The notes: a model not told the origin generated them from the sequence alone. Shown: positions 53,144-62,567, counted from the first letter of the stretch. The stretch: DNA of 64,000 nucleotides from Kistimonas scapharcae (GCF_039540975.1 NZ_BAABFL010000478.1:1-64000), one strand, 5' to 3'. Program-made: numbers and translations.

Positions 53144-54985
53144 TTACGAGGCAGCAGCCCCCGAAGCGCCTCGCACCTCACGCCGAACAGACTCATTACC
53201 AATGCGTTTATCGATGGATTTGATATCTTCCGTCTTATATCCCTGCAAACCGGTATTATATTCCTGAATCTCCAGATTCCCGCTATTAAGCAGTATGGAA
53301 TGCCATAATTCCTGTTCTTCTGGTGTCAGAGGAGCACCCGGTTCAGGGACTTCACCACGCAGCTCACAGCGTGCCGCCAGAAACTTCACCTCTGCGTCCA
53401 GCATTCCCGTACGGTCTTTACCACTCTTGCAGTTCGACAACGGAATGCCCTTCAAAAGATGGGTGAGCAGCAGGATACGGGAAGGCATTTTATAGGCTTC
53501 CCCACCGTCTTTATGGTGCAGTCCTTTCTGAAAAATCGTTCTGATCTGCCGCTCAAGCTGCCTGACGAGCCTAAATTCTCTTCGTAGCGCAACAATGCGA
53601 TCTGATATGGTCTCAAACTCCTGAGGAGTTGCCATTGCAAGCCTGCTTTCCAGCGCCTCAAGTTTGGCCGCCTGACTATTGATATACTCCATAACCCATC
53701 CGCCGGGGATATCCGTTTTCTCTTCAGGATCACCAATCAAACTCTCAAGGCTTTTTCTGTTCAGAGCATCGGATACGTCCCACCCCACCAACACATCAGG
53801 CACCGAAGGACCAATAGCGAAATAATTAACACCAAAGTTGAAACACAACATCCGTGTTGTCAGTCTAATCGCCAGAGGGCTTCCATCCGGCCCCATAATA
53901 TCCAGCTTGATTGGCTGCTTCCCCGTCAGTTGGCTGAATGCTTCTATCTGATCAGCCAGCATTCTCTTTTCATTATCCAGTCCAGATCGTACCAAGTCAG
54001 GCGTCACTAACGATGAAGACACCAAATCGAGGTGTACTGACTTTTCAGGATGCGCAAAAGCCTGCTGCAATAGATCCGGACGGAGACTCAGCGCAGCTAA
54101 TAATGATTCCTTCGCACGTTGTAGATTGGCGATTTTTCGTTCATCGCCTTCCATTCCATAGGCGGAGTGAATGCCGTGCCGAACGCCCTGATAGAGCACA
54201 TGCCCGGTATCACGACTTCGCAAACTGGATGTCCATAGATTCACGGCATGGTCTGCAGACGTTATGGTTAATGAGGAAATACCTCCCCCTTGATAACTGA
54301 CCGGAAAAAAATCCCTTTCATTCGATACGGAAGAACGCATTTCAGCAGCAGGCGTCTGCTGACTCTCCAGTATGCCAAGCGATCGATTTTCAATGGTTCC
54401 TTTTACCGCTTGCCACTTTTTTTGATTTAAGCCCCTGATGATTTTGCTTTTCATTAAGGCTTTCAAGTCTTGTGGGGGATACCCCGCTTTAACAAGGCGC
54501 TTTCTCAAACGCTGTGGATGCGCTTTCACTTCACGAATCAAGCTTTTATCCGTCACGGGTTCATGTGCCAAATCTTGTTCACTAGCCGTTAGCAGACGTT
54601 GCAGTTCAATTTCCAGAGTATCGCGCAGAGCTAAGAGCGGAGGCGACATAAACCGGTTTTCATTAATCAGTTCTATCGCAACTAACAGATTACGAATCCT
54701 GATTTCATTTAATGCCCCCAGGCTCACAGAACTCTTCCACTTACCTGGACTGACTCGTCTTGTTGCCAAAAAGTGATTCAGGGGTTCCGATCTAACCGTA
54801 CGCTCAGACAACCTTCGCTGCGCATTGCCTGTACGAAACCGTTCTCTTAAATATGTAATCGGATTTCGAACGCTAATTAAACGACTCAGCCCTTGGCGCC
54901 AACGAGCCCACCGCGAATTCGTCGGTTGCGTCTGATGTGAGCGATTGGATCGCTGACTGGAAGGATCAACGCCTCCTGGGCGCAT
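53144..54985 (-). CDS. SopB/IpgD-like inositol phosphate phosphatase, probable type III effector
   Basis: The C-terminal half matches the SopB/IpgD family, which dephosphorylates host phosphoinositides: SNCKSGKDRTGMLDAEVKF holds the Cx5R active site (Cys519, Arg525). LCFNFGVNYFAIG (380-392) and TSADHAVNLWTS...VLYQGVRHGIHSAYG (243-277) are further family regions. The N-terminal 140 residues are basic, Arg/Ser-rich and lack a signal peptide, as in effectors exported by type III secretion; the region after is helical. At 613 residues it is slightly longer than SopB (561). No chaperone or secretion gene is nearby. It lies alone between uvrA (divergent) and the MFS gene. Confidence 0.85.
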   Translation of the reverse strand: MRPGGVDPSSQRSNRSHQTQPTNSRWARWRQGLSRLISVRNPITYLRERFRTGNAQRRLSERTVRSEPLNHFLATRRVSPGKWKSSVSLGALNEIRIRNLLVAIELINENRFMSPPLLALRDTLEIELQRLLTASEQDLAHEPVTDKSLIREVKAHPQRLRKRLVKAGYPPQDLKALMKSKIIRGLNQKKWQAVKGTIENRSLGILESQQTPAAEMRSSVSNERDFFPVSYQGGGISSLTITSADHAVNLWTSSLRSRDTGHVLYQGVRHGIHSAYGMEGDERKIANLQRAKESLLAALSLRPDLLQQAFAHPEKSVHLDLVSSSLVTPDLVRSGLDNEKRMLADQIEAFSQLTGKQPIKLDIMGPDGSPLAIRLTTRMLCFNFGVNYFAIGPSVPDVLVGWDVSDALNRKSLESLIGDPEEKTDIPGGWVMEYINSQAAKLEALESRLAMATPQEFETISDRIVALRREFRLVRQLERQIRTIFQKGLHHKDGGEAYKMPSRILLLTHLLKGIPLSNCKSGKDRTGMLDAEVKFLAARCELRGEVPEPGAPLTPEEQELWHSILLNSGNLEIQEYNTGLQGYKTEDIKSIDKRIGNESVRREVRGASGAAAS

Positions 54986-55060
54986 GTTATCGTCCGTGTT
55001 TATTTGCCATTCTCAACACTATAGGAGCAGTGTACGCAAGCCGTCCACATTAAAACCTGC

Positions 55061-55089
55061 ATGACCAGACTGTAGCGCTTCTTTATAAT
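55061..55089 (+). promoter_or_regulatory. Putative sigma-70 promoter of uvrA
   Basis: A perfect -10 box TATAAT (55084-55089) lies 17 bp after ATGACC (55061-55066), a 4/6 match to the -35. The transcript would start about 20 bp before the TAAGGAG ribosome site (55102-55108). No LexA box was recognised. Confidence 0.6.
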
Positions 55090-55116
55090 AGCGGGTTCTC
55101 TGTAAGGAGTTGGCTT

Positions 55117-57957
55117 GTGGACCAGATAACTGTCCGTGGTGCAAGAACCCACAACCTCAAGAATATCAATCTGGATATTCCCCGCGATAAACTGATTGTT
55201 ATCACCGGGTTGTCCGGTTCCGGGAAATCCTCACTGGCGTTTGACACCCTCTATGCGGAAGGGCAGCGTCGCTATGTGGAATCCCTGTCGACCTACGCAC
55301 GACAGTTTCTTTCTATGATGGAAAAGCCGGATGTGGATCATATCGAAGGCTTGTCACCCGCAATCTCCATTGAGCAGAAATCAACCAGCCATAACCCGCG
55401 TTCAACGGTTGGTACGATTACGGAAGTTTACGACTATCTTCGCCTTCTGTTTGCCCGCACAGGTATTCCTCGTTGCCCCAAACACCATCATCCACTGGAA
55501 GCACAAACCGTCAGCCAGATGGTTGATCAGGTACTGGCCTTGCCAGAGGGTGAGAAACTCATGATCCTTGCGCCTGTTGTGCGGGAGCGGAAAGGCGAAC
55601 ACCTGCACATTTTCAGTGAACTGAAAAGTCAGGGTTTTATTCGCGCCCGCATAGACGGCATCGTGGCTGATCTGGATACGCCACCGGCCCTGGACAAAAA
55701 GCGCAAGCACACGATTGAAGTTGTCGTAGACCGTTTCAAGGTTCGTGCAGACCTGCAGCTGCGTATTGCAGAGTCCTTTGAAACCGCGCTGGGTCTGACT
55801 GATGGGCTGGTTGCCGTCAGCTTCATGGATAGTGACCAGGACGACATTGTTTTCTCTGCCAAATATGCCTGCCCAGAGTGCGGTTACAGTCTCAATGAAC
55901 TTGAGCCTCGATTGTTTTCTTTCAACAACCCAGCCGGAGCCTGCCCAAGTTGTGACGGTCTGGGGGTTCGGCAGTTTTTTGATCCGGACAGAATCATTCA
56001 GCATCCGGAACTGACCCTGGCGGAAGGTGCAATCCGCGGGTGGGACCGACGCAGCGTCTACTATTTCCACATGCTGAAATCGCTGGCGACCCATTGTGGT
56101 TTCGATATTGATACGCCATTCGATGAGCTTTCTGCGGCACATCAAGACATCATTCTGCATGGATCAGGGCATGAAGAGATCGATTTCAGCTACATCAATG
56201 ATCGGGGCGACATATACCGTAAACGACATCGGTTCGAGGGTATCATCCCTAATTTTGAACGACGTTACCGGGATACAGATTCGCAATCCGTTCGCGATGA
56301 GCTATCCAAATTCCTGGCCACACAGGCTTGTCCGAAGTGTAAAGGCACCCGCCTCAGGGAAGAAGCTCGGAATGTTTTTATCGAAGATAACACACTGCCC
56401 GACATTACAAGGCTGCCTGTTGAAAAGTCCCTGGCCTACTTCCAGACATTGAGCTTACCGGGGCGTCGTGGTGAAATTGCGGCCAAAATTCTCAAAGAGA
56501 TTTCGGATCGCCTGAGCTTTCTGGTGAATGTTGGCCTCAATTACCTGACCCTCGATCGCAGTGCAGAAACCCTGTCCGGTGGTGAAGCCCAGCGTATCCG
56601 ACTGGCCAGCCAGATTGGTGCCGGTCTGGTAGGCGTCATGTATATCCTGGACGAACCCTCTATTGGTCTTCACCAACGTGACAACGACAGACTGTTGAAA
56701 ACCCTGACTCGTCTGCGTGATCTGGGCAATACCGTTATTGTTGTGGAGCACGATGAGGATGCAATTCGCTCAGCCGATCATGTCATCGATATTGGTCCCG
56801 GTGCAGGTGTTCATGGCGGTGGCGTTGTTGCACAGGGGACACCAGACGAGGTCATTGCATCCCCTCAGTCTCTGACTGGCCAGTATCTTTCAGGCGTACT
56901 GGAAATTGCCATTCCAGCCAAACGACAGCCTGTGGATAAAAAGAAACTGTTAAGCCTGTCAGGTTGCACGGGCAACAACTTGAAAAATGTCAATCTGGAG
57001 ATCCCTGTTGGTCTGATGACGTGTATTACCGGTGTATCCGGTTCGGGTAAATCGACATTGATTAACAGCACGCTGTACCCCATTTGCGCCCATCAGCTTA
57101 ATGGAGCAACAACACTCTCTCCGTCGCCTTATCGAAAAATCACTGGTTTAGATCACTTCGATAAGTGCATTGATATTGACCAGAGTCCCATAGGTCGGAC
57201 TCCCCGCTCTAACCCGGCCACCTATACGGGTATATTCACGCCTATCCGGGAGCTTTTTGCCGGCACCCAGGAAGCGCGCTCCCGGGGCTACAAGCCTGGT
57301 CGATTCAGCTTTAATGTTAAAGGCGGGCGCTGCGAAGCGTGCCAGGGTGATGGTGTCATCAAGGTTGAAATGCACTTCCTGCCGGATATTTACGTTCCCT
57401 GCGACGTCTGTAAAGGCAAACGTTATAACCGTGAAACCCTGGATATCCAATACAAAGGTAAGAGCATTGATGAAGTGCTGGATATGACCGTCGAGGATGC
57501 TCTGGTGTTCTTTGACGCCATTCCTGCACTCAAGCGTAAACTGCAAACACTCATGGATGTCGGGTTGTCGTATATCCGATTGGGCCAGAATGCGACAACA
57601 CTTTCTGGCGGTGAAGCACAACGGGTTAAACTTGCCAAAGAGCTGTCAAAACGGGACACCGGCAAGACGCTCTATATTCTTGACGAGCCGACCACTGGAC
57701 TTCATTTTCATGATATCCAGCAACTACTGCAGGTACTTCACCGGTTACGCGACCACGGCAACACGATCGTTGTTATTGAGCATAACCTGGATGTTATCAA
57801 AACCGCTGACTGGTTGGTTGACCTTGGACCTGAAGGGGGCGATGGCGGTGGTGAAATTATTGCAACGGGCACCCCGGAGGACGTTGCAGCGATCTCGGAA
57901 TCACATACCGGTCATTTTCTTAAGCCCATAATTCAGAAGGCCAAAGTGGTGGCCTGA
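55117..57957 (+). CDS. uvrA: Excinuclease ABC subunit A
   Basis: UvrA is the damage-recognition ATPase of nucleotide excision repair and loads UvrB. The 946 residues match the family (about 940). Two ABC modules are present: ITGLSGSGKSSLAFDT with LSGGEAQRIRLASQIG and ILDEPSIGLHQRD, then ITGVSGSGKSTLINS with LSGGEAQRVKLAKEL and ILDEPTTGLHFHD. Zinc-finger cysteines are seen at CPECG...CPSCDG and CEACQGDG...CDVCKG. The start is GTG at 55117 with TAAGGAG 8 bases upstream. It is monocistronic with its own terminator. Confidence 0.98.
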   Translation: MDQITVRGARTHNLKNINLDIPRDKLIVITGLSGSGKSSLAFDTLYAEGQRRYVESLSTYARQFLSMMEKPDVDHIEGLSPAISIEQKSTSHNPRSTVGTITEVYDYLRLLFARTGIPRCPKHHHPLEAQTVSQMVDQVLALPEGEKLMILAPVVRERKGEHLHIFSELKSQGFIRARIDGIVADLDTPPALDKKRKHTIEVVVDRFKVRADLQLRIAESFETALGLTDGLVAVSFMDSDQDDIVFSAKYACPECGYSLNELEPRLFSFNNPAGACPSCDGLGVRQFFDPDRIIQHPELTLAEGAIRGWDRRSVYYFHMLKSLATHCGFDIDTPFDELSAAHQDIILHGSGHEEIDFSYINDRGDIYRKRHRFEGIIPNFERRYRDTDSQSVRDELSKFLATQACPKCKGTRLREEARNVFIEDNTLPDITRLPVEKSLAYFQTLSLPGRRGEIAAKILKEISDRLSFLVNVGLNYLTLDRSAETLSGGEAQRIRLASQIGAGLVGVMYILDEPSIGLHQRDNDRLLKTLTRLRDLGNTVIVVEHDEDAIRSADHVIDIGPGAGVHGGGVVAQGTPDEVIASPQSLTGQYLSGVLEIAIPAKRQPVDKKKLLSLSGCTGNNLKNVNLEIPVGLMTCITGVSGSGKSTLINSTLYPICAHQLNGATTLSPSPYRKITGLDHFDKCIDIDQSPIGRTPRSNPATYTGIFTPIRELFAGTQEARSRGYKPGRFSFNVKGGRCEACQGDGVIKVEMHFLPDIYVPCDVCKGKRYNRETLDIQYKGKSIDEVLDMTVEDALVFFDAIPALKRKLQTLMDVGLSYIRLGQNATTLSGGEAQRVKLAKELSKRDTGKTLYILDEPTTGLHFHDIQQLLQVLHRLRDHGNTIVVIEHNLDVIKTADWLVDLGPEGGDGGGEIIATGTPEDVAAISESHTGHFLKPIIQKAKVVA

Positions 57958-57963
57958 CAAAAT

Positions 57964-57992
57964 AAAAAACCCGGCCACATGCCGGGTTTTTT
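57964..57992. terminator. Bidirectional terminator between uvrA and aminotransferase
   Basis: Six A, then CCCGGC, loop CACAT, GCCGGG and six T. It lies 7 bp past the uvrA stop and 23 bp past the convergent gene's end. Confidence 0.95.
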
Positions 57993-58014
57993 ATTTTATA
58001 TCCAAATGACGCCA

Positions 58015-59193
58015 TTAAGCATAAATGGCACTCGCAGCCTTGATTGACTCACCGGCTTTAAAGCTATATCCCTGCTTAAGTAATGCAGCTTCAAGCGCTG
58101 ACAGGCAGCTCAAAACATTGGACTTGCTTGCAGCATAGCCCATTAATCCGATGCGCCAGACTTTACCGGCAAATGCACCCAGTCCGGCACCAATTTCCAG
58201 ATTATAGGCATTTAGAAGCTGGCTTCTTACTGCAGCATCATCGACCCCTTCAGGTATGACAACGGCATTCAGTTGAACCAAACGTTCTTTCTCAGGAACC
58301 AGCATTTCCAGGCCAATGGCAGCCAAGCCAGCGGTCAGCGCACGGTGATGTAGCGCATGACGCTCCCAAGCATTTTCCAGCCCCTCTTCCTGCAAAATAC
58401 ACAAAGCCTCATGCAGGGCGTACAATTGATTCACAGGAGCCGTATGGTGGTAGGCACGTTTTCCCTCTCCTCCCCAGTACCCCATGATCAGACTCATATC
58501 AAGGAACCAGCTTTTTACCTTGCTCTTTCTGCCGTTAATCTTCGCGATAGCAGCATCACTGAAGCTGACTGGGGACAAACCCGGTACACACGATAAGCAC
58601 TTCTGCGAGCCGGAATAAACAGCATCAATACCCCATTGATCAATATTCAACTCACAACCGCCCAATGATGTAACCGTATCGACAATCGTCAAACAATCAT
58701 GCCCTTTCGCCAAACGGCAAAGTGTTTCTGCATCCGATAATGCACCGGTTGATGTCTCTGCATGAACAAAGGCAAGAATTGCCGCATCCGGATGTTCCGT
58801 TAGCGCTTCCTCAACTTTCACCGGATCAACAGCACGCCCCCATTCCGATTCAACGACAACGGGCACACCGCCAAAACGTTCGACATTCTCTTTCATCCGC
58901 CCGCCAAAAACGCCATTGATACAAACAATGACTTTGTCACCTTCTTCCACCAAGTTTGCGAAGCAGGCTTCCATACCCGCGGACCCAGGTGCAGAAATGG
59001 GTAACGTGAGACGGTTTTGGGTTTTGAACGCGTACTGAATCAGCGTCTTCAATTCATCCATCATACGAATAAATTCAGGATCAAGATGACCGATCGTCGG
59101 GCGGGAAAGTGCTTCTGTGATTCTCGGATTAACATCAGAAGGGCCAGGACCCATGAGCGTGCGGCGGGGCGGATGGAATGAGGTAATTGTCAT
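58015..59193 (-). CDS. Class V aminotransferase (alanine/serine-glyoxylate type)
   Basis: A PLP enzyme of 392 residues close to AGXT/SGA-type aminotransferases: LMGPGPSDVNPRI near the start, SAPGSAGMEACFANLVEEGD, FVHAETSTGAL, VDTVTSLGGCELNIDQWGID and YSGSQKCLSCVPGLSP with the PLP Lys in SQK. The reaction is transfer of an amino group to glyoxylate from alanine, serine or (in PucG relatives) ureidoglycine. The neighbouring nucleoside importer could hint at purine breakdown, but no other pathway gene supports that. Confidence 0.9.
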   Translation of the reverse strand: MTITSFHPPRRTLMGPGPSDVNPRITEALSRPTIGHLDPEFIRMMDELKTLIQYAFKTQNRLTLPISAPGSAGMEACFANLVEEGDKVIVCINGVFGGRMKENVERFGGVPVVVESEWGRAVDPVKVEEALTEHPDAAILAFVHAETSTGALSDAETLCRLAKGHDCLTIVDTVTSLGGCELNIDQWGIDAVYSGSQKCLSCVPGLSPVSFSDAAIAKINGRKSKVKSWFLDMSLIMGYWGGEGKRAYHHTAPVNQLYALHEALCILQEEGLENAWERHALHHRALTAGLAAIGLEMLVPEKERLVQLNAVVIPEGVDDAAVRSQLLNAYNLEIGAGLGAFAGKVWRIGLMGYAASKSNVLSCLSALEAALLKQGYSFKAGESIKAASAIYA

Positions 59194-59355
59194 GCTCTTG
59201 TATCTTTTCGTTTTTGGGGAGACAAGCTGCCAGCGGGATTCACATAGCAGAGCAACATTCGTTAGGCAGGATACACCAGAAACACGTTAAGTGCGCGTTC
59301 CTTGAGGATATTCATATCGGTACAAAATAGCAGGCATAAGAAAAATGGCAGGCAT

Positions 59356-59384
59356 AAAAAAACCGGGCTTTAAGCCCGGTTTTT
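59356..59384 (-). terminator. Terminator of the alpha (ribosomal) operon
   Basis: On the minus strand AAAAACCGGGCTTAAAGCCCGG is followed by a T-run; the A-run on the other side makes it bidirectional. It lies 10 bp past the rplQ stop. Confidence 0.95.
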
Positions 59385-59393
59385 CTGCTGATT

Positions 59394-59777
59394 TTACTCT
59401 TCGTCAGCTGCAGCTTCTGCAGGACGATCAACCAGCTGTACGTATGCCATAGGAGCATTGTCACCGTGACGGTAACCACACTTCAGGATACGGATGTAAC
59501 CGCCAGGACGATCCTTGAAACGGGGTCCCAGATCGGAGAAAAGCTTGCCTACGGCTGCTTTGCTGCGAAGGCGGTCAAACGCCAGACGGCGATTGGCTAC
59601 GGAGTCTTCCTTAGCCAGGGTGATCATGGGCTCTGCTACACGGCGCAGTTCTTTCGCCTTGGGCAGAGTGGTCTTGATCATTTCATGTTCAACCAGGGAC
59701 GCAGTCATGTTACGGAACATCGCGGTGCGATGTGAACTCGTCCGGCTGAATTTTCGTCCACTTTTACGGTGACGCAT
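59394..59777 (-). CDS. rplQ: 50S ribosomal protein L17
   Basis: 127 residues, as in E. coli, beginning MRHRKSGRKFSRTSSHR and containing EMIKTTLPKAKELR and YIRILKCGYRHGDNAPMAYVQLVD. The tail is short and acidic. Last gene of the alpha operon, 30 bp after rpoA. Confidence 0.98.
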   Translation of the reverse strand: MRHRKSGRKFSRTSSHRTAMFRNMTASLVEHEMIKTTLPKAKELRRVAEPMITLAKEDSVANRRLAFDRLRSKAAVGKLFSDLGPRFKDRPGGYIRILKCGYRHGDNAPMAYVQLVDRPAEAAADEE

Positions 59778-59807
59778 AACTCTGATTCCTTACCAGTTGC
59801 CTGGCAC

Positions 59808-60809
59808 TTAAGCTGAAACCTTGTCGTCGCTCTTGAGGCTTGCCGGCGGCCAGTTATCCAGGCGCATGCCCAGACTCAGGCCACGAGATGCCAGCACGTC
59901 TTTGATCTCGGTGAGTGACTTCTTACCCAAATTCGGGGTCTTGAGCAGCTCTACTTCGGTACGCTGAATCAGGTCACCGATATAGTAGATGTTCTCTGCT
60001 TTCAGGCAGTTTGCACTGCGCACAGTCAGTTCGAGATCGTCAACGGGACGCAGGAGAATAGGATCGACTTCGTCTTCCTTATGCTCCGGCTCAGGTTCAG
60101 CATCGCCTTCAAGGTCTACAAACACCGCCAGCTGCTGCTGGAGGATGGTAGCCGCACGGCGAATCGCTTCGTCTGGCTCAATGGTCCCGTCGGTTTCAAG
60201 ATCAATGACGAGCTTGTCGAGGTTTGTACGCTGCTCAACACGCGCGTTTTCTACTACGTAGGAAACGAGATGAACCGGGCTATAGGTGGCATCCAGCTGC
60301 AAACGTCCGATTGAGCGGCTCTCATCATCATCTGAACGACGTGAATCAGCAGTTTCATAACCGCGACCACGACGAACCTTAAGCTTCATGTTGAAATCAG
60401 CTTTTTCGCCGAGGTGAGCAATGACGTGATCCGGATTCAGGATCTCGACATCGTGGTCAGGCTGGATATCAGCAGCTGTTACCACACCCTCACCCTTCTT
60501 GCTTAAGGTCAAGACCGCTTCATCACGACCTGCCATACGAATCGCCAAACCTTTCAGGTTCAGCAGAATATCGATGACATCTTCCTGTACGCCTTCAACA
60601 GTACTGTATTCGTGCTGGACGCCGTCGATCTCGGCTTCGACGACGGCACAGCCAGGCATTGAAGACAGCAGGATACGGCGAAGCGCATTGCCCAGAGTAT
60701 GACCAAAACCACGCTCAAGAGGCTCAAGCGTAATTTTCGCTCGGGTCGGGCTGAGTTCCTCAACATCAATGTGACGAGGAGTCAGAAATTCTGTAGCCGA
60801 GTTCTGCAT
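59808..60809 (-). CDS. rpoA: RNA polymerase alpha subunit
   Basis: 333 residues from the ATG at 60809 (MQNSATEFLTPRHIDVEEL), which matches other RpoA starts; an in-frame codon at 60824 adds five non-conserved residues. The N-terminal dimerisation domain has LEPLERGFGHTLGNALRRILLSSMPG, and the C-terminal domain (about 250-325) has LTVRSANCLKAENIYYIGDL and LGKKSLTEIKDVL, which contact UP elements and activators. A highly acidic linker joins them. Confidence 0.98.
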   Translation of the reverse strand: MQNSATEFLTPRHIDVEELSPTRAKITLEPLERGFGHTLGNALRRILLSSMPGCAVVEAEIDGVQHEYSTVEGVQEDVIDILLNLKGLAIRMAGRDEAVLTLSKKGEGVVTAADIQPDHDVEILNPDHVIAHLGEKADFNMKLKVRRGRGYETADSRRSDDDESRSIGRLQLDATYSPVHLVSYVVENARVEQRTNLDKLVIDLETDGTIEPDEAIRRAATILQQQLAVFVDLEGDAEPEPEHKEDEVDPILLRPVDDLELTVRSANCLKAENIYYIGDLIQRTEVELLKTPNLGKKSLTEIKDVLASRGLSLGMRLDNWPPASLKSDDKVSA

Positions 60810-60839
60810 GGATGAACACCCCACCTAGTTATCTATCCC

Positions 60840-61460
60840 TTACTTGGAGTACAGCTCGACGATCAAGTTCTCATTGATGTCGGCTGACAGATCACTCCGC
60901 TCCGGCAGCGCCTTGAAGGTGCCTTCTTTCTTCTTGGCGTCCACTTCCACCCAAGTCGGGAAACCACGCTGAGCAGCCAGTTCCAGAGCAGCGCCGATGC
61001 GCAGCTGGGTCTTGGACTTCTCACGGATGGCTACAACATCGCCGGCCTTGACCTTGTAAGAAGGAATGTTAACAGTTTTGCCATTAACGGTAATAGCCTT
61101 ATGGCTGACCAGCTGGCGAGATTCCGCACGAGTAGAACCGAAACCCATACGGTAAACAACGTTATCAAGGCGGCATTCGAGCAGCTGCAGCAGGTTGGAA
61201 CCTGTCGCGCCCTTGATGCGATCTGCTTCCTTGTAGTAGCTACGGAACTGTTTTTCCAGTACGCCGTAGATACGACGAACCTTCTGCTTCTCACGCAGCT
61301 GAACACCGTAGTCGGACAAACGACCACGACGCTGACCGTGCTGGCCAGGAATGGCTTCAGCGCGGCATTTTGATTCAAACGGACGAACGCCGCTCTTCAG
61401 AAAAAGGTCTGTGCCCTCACGACGAGACAGCTTGCACTTAGGACCTGTATATCTAGCCAT
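60840..61460 (-). CDS. rpsD: 30S ribosomal protein S4
   Basis: 206 residues, the normal length. Signatures are MARYTGPKCKLSRREGTDLFLKS, GQRRGRLSDYGVQLREKQKVRR, and the S4 RNA-binding domain LLECRLDNVVYRMGFGSTRAESRQLVSHKAITVNG. In E. coli S4 represses this operon from the rpsM leader. Confidence 0.98.
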   Translation of the reverse strand: MARYTGPKCKLSRREGTDLFLKSGVRPFESKCRAEAIPGQHGQRRGRLSDYGVQLREKQKVRRIYGVLEKQFRSYYKEADRIKGATGSNLLQLLECRLDNVVYRMGFGSTRAESRQLVSHKAITVNGKTVNIPSYKVKAGDVVAIREKSKTQLRIGAALELAAQRGFPTWVEVDAKKKEGTFKALPERSDLSADINENLIVELYSK

Positions 61461-61476
61461 TTATCGTGACTCCTGC

Positions 61477-61866
61477 TTATACTCGACGCTTCTTGGGCGG
61501 ACGGCAACCATTATGAGGAATGGGTGTTACGTCAGTGATGTTAGTAATCTTGTAGCCGCAAGCATTAAGCGCACGAACAGCAGATTCACGACCCGGCCCG
61601 GGTCCTTTAACACAGACGTCCAGATTCTTCAGACCGTATTCGGCAGCCGCACGACCGGCACGCTCAGCAGCAACCTGGGCTGCGAAAGGCGTGCTTTTAC
61701 GGGAACCACGGAAGCCGGAGCCACCTGCAGTTGCCCAGGTCAGGGTGTTGCCCTGGCGATCGGTAATGGTCACGATGGTGTTGTTAAAAGAAGCGTGGAC
61801 GTGTGCTACACCATCCACTACCGTCTTTTTCACCTTTTTCCGTGAACGAGTACCTGGCTTTGCCAT
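61477..61866 (-). CDS. rpsK: 30S ribosomal protein S11
   Basis: 129 residues as usual. HVHASFNNTIVTITDRQGN, GGSGFRGSRKSTPFAAQVAAE and PGPGRESAVRALNACGYKI are the family core; ends RPPKKRRV. Confidence 0.98.
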   Translation of the reverse strand: MAKPGTRSRKKVKKTVVDGVAHVHASFNNTIVTITDRQGNTLTWATAGGSGFRGSRKSTPFAAQVAAERAGRAAAEYGLKNLDVCVKGPGPGRESAVRALNACGYKITNITDVTPIPHNGCRPPKKRRV

Positions 61867-61910
61867 ATCAGAAATTATCCTGTGTCAAGACAACTGGTTA
61901 AACCAGTGTA

Positions 61911-62267
61911 TTACTTACGGATCGGCTTACGTGGGCCCTTACGGGTACGCGCATTGGTTTTGGTGCGCTGCCCACGAAGCGGAAGGTTACGACGGTGACG
62001 CAGACCGCGGTAGCAGCCCAGGTCCATCAGTCGCTTGATGTTCATGTTGATTTCGCGGCGCAGATCACCTTCGACGGTATAGTTACCGACTTCGGTACGC
62101 AGCTTTTCAACGTCGTCTTCGCTCAGCTGACCCATTTTAGCAGTCGGATTGATACCGGTCGCTTCACAGATCTTTTGAGCAGTCTGGCGACCTACGCCGT
62201 AGACGTAAGTCAAAGAGATAACAGTATGTTTGTTATCCGGAACATTGACGCCAGCAATACGGGCCAT
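61911..62267 (-). CDS. rpsM: 30S ribosomal protein S13
   Basis: 118 residues. MARIAGVNVPDNKHTVISLTY, GVGRQTAQKICE, and the C-terminal RGLRHRRNLPLRGQRTKTNARTRKG are all present. First gene of the alpha operon; leader 62268-62417 may carry the S4 control site. Confidence 0.98.
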   Translation of the reverse strand: MARIAGVNVPDNKHTVISLTYVYGVGRQTAQKICEATGINPTAKMGQLSEDDVEKLRTEVGNYTVEGDLRREINMNIKRLMDLGCYRGLRHRRNLPLRGQRTKTNARTRKGPRKPIRK

Positions 62268-62367
62268 TCAATAGTCTCCGTTAAAGGTTTATCGCCTAGT
62301 GCAACGCGAAGGGCGAACCCTAACCCGAAAAACGGTTAAGGATACATTTCGGATGCAAACAAATCAA

Positions 62368-62393
62368 CCGCCTGATCAAAGATGACCAGGCGG
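62368..62393 (-). promoter_or_regulatory. Intercistronic hairpin between rpmJ and rpsM
   Basis: On the minus strand CCGCCTGGTCA pairs with TGATCAGGCGG (11 bp, one G-T pair) around the 4-base loop TCTT, followed by TTGATTTG. It marks the border of the spc and alpha operons, where S4 autoregulation and a partial terminator are known in E. coli. The exact role here is unproven. Confidence 0.55.
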
Positions 62394-62417
62394 AATATGA
62401 TTCAAAACCCGAAGAAC

Positions 62418-62534
62418 TCAGCCTTGGCGCTGCTTATGTCGGGGTTCTGCGCTACAGATCACCCGGATGGTGCCGTTACGCTTGATGAGCTTGCAATTAC
62501 GGCACATCTTTTTTACAGAAGCACGTACTTTCAT
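62418..62534 (-). CDS. rpmJ: 50S ribosomal protein L36
   Basis: A 38-residue protein starting MKVRASVKKMCRNCKLIKRN and ending PRHKQRQG. The zinc-type ligands Cys, Cys, Cys, His (CRNC...C...H) are all present, so this is the zinc-bound form. GGAGAG precedes the ATG. It lies between secY and rpsM, as in other gammaproteobacteria. Confidence 0.97.
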   Translation of the reverse strand: MKVRASVKKMCRNCKLIKRNGTIRVICSAEPRHKQRQG

Positions 62535-62567
62535 CATTCTCTCCACTATCGGCAGAGTTACAGGCGA

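Noticed and set aside
55020..55116. Possible LexA (SOS) box upstream of uvrA
   Set aside because: Only half-sites resembling CTGT are seen; no CTGT-N8-ACAG pair was found.
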